This document shows positions 62,379 through 64,000 of a DNA stretch of 64,000 nucleotides, piece by piece (the first letter of the stretch is position 1; the number at the start of each line of letters is the position of its first letter). The position numbers and the translations under genes were made by a program. Source of the stretch: Anaerocolumna xylanovorans DSM 12503 (GTDB lineage: Bacteria; Bacillota; Clostridia; Lachnospirales; Lachnospiraceae); the NCBI RefSeq assembly GCF_900143645.1, contig NZ_FRFD01000010.1, positions 215,406 through 279,405 on the forward strand, in the 5' to 3' direction. Below the pieces are notes generated by a model, which saw nothing but the letters and a program-made list of their open reading frames with translations, searched no databases and was not told the origin of the DNA.

Positions 62379-63407
62379 ATGGCTAAAAAAAATAAAAAAA
62401 GATTTAAAACAAAAGTTATAGTGGTATTTGATTTGATATTGATACTTTTAGTAGCATGTATAGGATATTACTTTTATATGGCATCAAAAATGCAGGTGGA
62501 CAAGTCCGGTGACTCCTCCATTGTCGTAAATGACCTGGATGATAAAGATATGAAAGGCTACCGCAATATTGCTATCTTTGGTGTGGATTCCAGAGATAAT
62601 GCCTTAAAATCCGACACCCATTCCGATACGATTGTCATTGTAAGTATTAACAATAAAACCAAGGATGTGAAACTGGCTTCGATTTATCGGGATAACTATT
62701 CGTTGATTCCAAACAAGGATAATGAATTCAATAAAATCAACTCTGCTTATTTTAAGGGCGGTTATTCTCTGGCTTTAAATACGATTAATACGAACTTTGA
62801 TTTGGATGTCAGGGACTTCGTCACGGTGAATTTTGATGCAGTCTGTAAGGTCATTGATCTTCTTGGCGGTGTTTCCCTGGATATTACCCCGGAAGAATTA
62901 AAGTATGTAAACGGTTATACCAAAGAATTAAATAAAATAAACGGAACCCACGTAGGAAAATTAAAGTCTGCCGGTACCCAGGTCGTTAACGGTACTCATG
63001 CTACTGCTTATGCAAGAATACGTTATACCAAAGGGGATGACTTTAAAAGAGCGGAAAGACAGCGGATTGTAATACAAAAGATTTTTGAAAAGGCCAAAAA
63101 AGCCGACCTGAAAACTCTTAATTCTATATTAAATGAAATCCTTCCCAAGATTTACACCAACATTGATTCCGTTGAAATGCTGACTCTGGCAAAGGATATT
63201 ATGTCCTACGATATCGTTGACCAGACCGGTTTCCCCTTTGAAAAAAGAGCGTTTACTTATCACAGGGTATCCTATGTATTTCCGGTAGACTTAACGGCAA
63301 ATGTCACAAAGCTGCATCAATTCTTATTTGATGCCACGGACTACGCTCCCTCCGATAAGGTAAAGGAAATCAGTGCCAAGCTAAAGGAAATAACCGATAA
63401 CAACTAA
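62379..63407 (+). CDS. LytR-CpsA-Psr (LCP) family wall-polymer ligase
   Basis: A 342-residue protein with one N-terminal membrane segment (about 12-32) and an external LCP domain: FGVDSRDN, SDTIVIVSI, ASIYRDNY and YARIRYTKGDDFKRAERQR, which carry the arginines and acids that bind pyrophosphate lipids. LCP enzymes move teichoic acid or polysaccharide from lipid carrier to peptidoglycan. It starts 26 bp after the sugar-transferase gene and they form an operon. Confidence 0.93.
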   Translation: MAKKNKKRFKTKVIVVFDLILILLVACIGYYFYMASKMQVDKSGDSSIVVNDLDDKDMKGYRNIAIFGVDSRDNALKSDTHSDTIVIVSINNKTKDVKLASIYRDNYSLIPNKDNEFNKINSAYFKGGYSLALNTINTNFDLDVRDFVTVNFDAVCKVIDLLGGVSLDITPEELKYVNGYTKELNKINGTHVGKLKSAGTQVVNGTHATAYARIRYTKGDDFKRAERQRIVIQKIFEKAKKADLKTLNSILNEILPKIYTNIDSVEMLTLAKDIMSYDIVDQTGFPFEKRAFTYHRVSYVFPVDLTANVTKLHQFLFDATDYAPSDKVKEISAKLKEITDNN

Positions 63408-63434
63408 AGAACATAAGCTTTACTATAAAATAAA

Positions 63435-63475
63435 GTGCCATGAATCTTTTATATCGTAGATTCATGGCACCTTTT
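63435..63475. terminator. Terminator between LCP and CDP-glycerol genes
   Basis: GTGCCATGAATCT and AGATTCATGGCAC form a perfect 13-bp stem with a 10-nt loop, followed by CTTTTA. On the other strand it is followed by TTTATTTTAT, so it may serve both convergent genes. Confidence 0.92.
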
Positions 63476-63499
63476 AATATCTATCATAGCTTCCTGCGT

Positions 63500-64000
63500 T
63501 TATCTGCCCTTTATGACCTGGATTATCCTGTCGGCAACAGCCTTTGAAGCATGTCCGTTTTCATAAAGCACCAGCCCCTCAAAGAAATTCTTTACCAGAC
63601 CTTCATATTCCTTCTTATCAAAGGCTTTAATTCCCCCTGCCAGTTCCTGCATAGTAACTGCCTTATAATAAGGAAGGGCGTTATAGTCAAAGTAAAAACC
63701 ACGGCTGTTTTCATATTCCTTCATATCTGCCGCGTACAAAAAGACCGGCTTTCCGGTAAAGGAAAACTCAAACATGATATTGGAATAATCCGTAATCAGC
63801 ACATCGCTTTCAGACATCAGCTCATAGATATCACGGTAATGGGTCGTATTAATCACCCTGTCATTATATTTTAAAGTATCGCTCTGGGCTGATACCAATG
63901 GATGAAGCCTGACTGCCACTATCCACTCACCGCCAAATTTCAGCTTTAACTCTGATAAGAGCAGCTCATAATCCAGCGAATAGGCGGAAGTATTATTCTT
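63500..64000 (-). CDS. CDP-glycerol glycerophosphotransferase family protein, C-terminal part (cut by window edge)
   Basis: The frame enters from the right edge (SAYSLDYELLLSELK...GGEWIVAVRLHP) and ends at 63500. Motifs of the TagF/TagB family are visible: RLHPLV, DVLITDYSNIMFEFSFTGKP and RGFYFDY. The family builds glycerol-phosphate chains of teichoic acids or substitutes for them. The GTG at 63919 is internal, not the start. It is convergent with the LCP gene and belongs to the same polymer locus. Confidence 0.88.
   Translation of the reverse strand, partial: KNNTSAYSLDYELLLSELKLKFGGEWIVAVRLHPLVSAQSDTLKYNDRVINTTHYRDIYELMSESDVLITDYSNIMFEFSFTGKPVFLYAADMKEYENSRGFYFDYNALPYYKAVTMQELAGGIKAFDKKEYEGLVKNFFEGLVLYENGHASKAVADRIIQVIKGR

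Noticed and set aside
1..64000. Mobile elements, prophage, tRNA or rRNA genes
   Set aside because: I found no transposase, integrase, phage gene, terminal inverted repeats, tRNA cloverleaf or rRNA-like sequence on reading both strands.

Overview
The window looks like chromosomal DNA of an anaerobic, low-GC Firmicute, most likely a member of the Lachnospiraceae (Clostridium cluster XIVa). The reasons are strong AGGAGG-type ribosome sites with occasional TTG starts, a CIRCE-controlled groESL, a ZTP riboswitch on purH, GlnRS rather than only the indirect route, YesM/YesN-type sugar regulation, several sugar ABC importers, and uncharacterised families common in that group (DUF2225, DUF5107, DUF2264, DUF6062-like). 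No rRNA, tRNA, IS element, prophage or CRISPR array was seen. Gene density is high and the genes are intact except where the window cuts them at both edges.

Layout. 1-1434: alkylation-repair operon alkA-adaA-ogt (minus; ogt cut by the window). 1513-2130: orphan LUD-domain protein. 2308-8694: sugar uptake operon (lipoprotein, two permeases, N-acetylhexosamine-kinase-like enzyme, DUF5107 protein) facing a divergent AraC regulator (9040-9930), with a 12-bp inverted operator pair between them. 9934-11487: purH under a ZTP riboswitch. 11787-17065: DinB-like protein, two secreted Ig-like (Big_2) proteins, one of them a five-part CHAP cell-wall hydrolase, and an XRE regulator. 17424-25250: a Lit-like membrane protein convergent with the phosphate operon pstSCAB-phoU-phoB-phoR, preceded by a Pho box; PstA carries an unusual PDZ-like insertion. 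25599-26835: dCMP deaminase and a membrane-anchored amidase. 26858-33212: guaB, a chemotaxis receptor, a small membrane protein, groEL-groES with CIRCE. 33567-37023: two zinc-motif proteins of unknown role and glnS. 37085-48198: YesMN two-component pair divergent from a sugar operon (lipoprotein, two permeases, GH31 alpha-xylosidase-like enzyme, DUF2264 enzyme). 48262-50534: two aminotransferases including hisC. 50694-56173: branched-chain amino-acid ABC transporter (livJ/K-H-M-G-F) plus a cytidylate-kinase-like gene. 56414-60658: clpX, a TIM-barrel protein, a zinc-ribbon protein and an HtrA protease. 60934-64000: start of a surface-polymer locus (sugar-phosphate transferase, LCP ligase, CDP-glycerol polymerase fragment).

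How the genes fit together. Two solute-import systems for glycans are each tied to their own regulator and cytoplasmic processing enzymes. The phosphate system is a full sense-and-uptake module. The right edge handles envelope quality control (HtrA, ClpX) and wall-polymer assembly. The observations most worth following are the PDZ-like domain inside PstA, the ZTP riboswitch with its overlapping terminator, the short hairpins placed between binding-protein and permease genes in both sugar operons, the 15-nt tandem repeats that extend the N-termini of AdaA and HtrA, the substituted KMSKS-region motif in GlnRS, and the possible small gene inside the liv operon. I did not find a clearly new multi-gene defence or mobile system.
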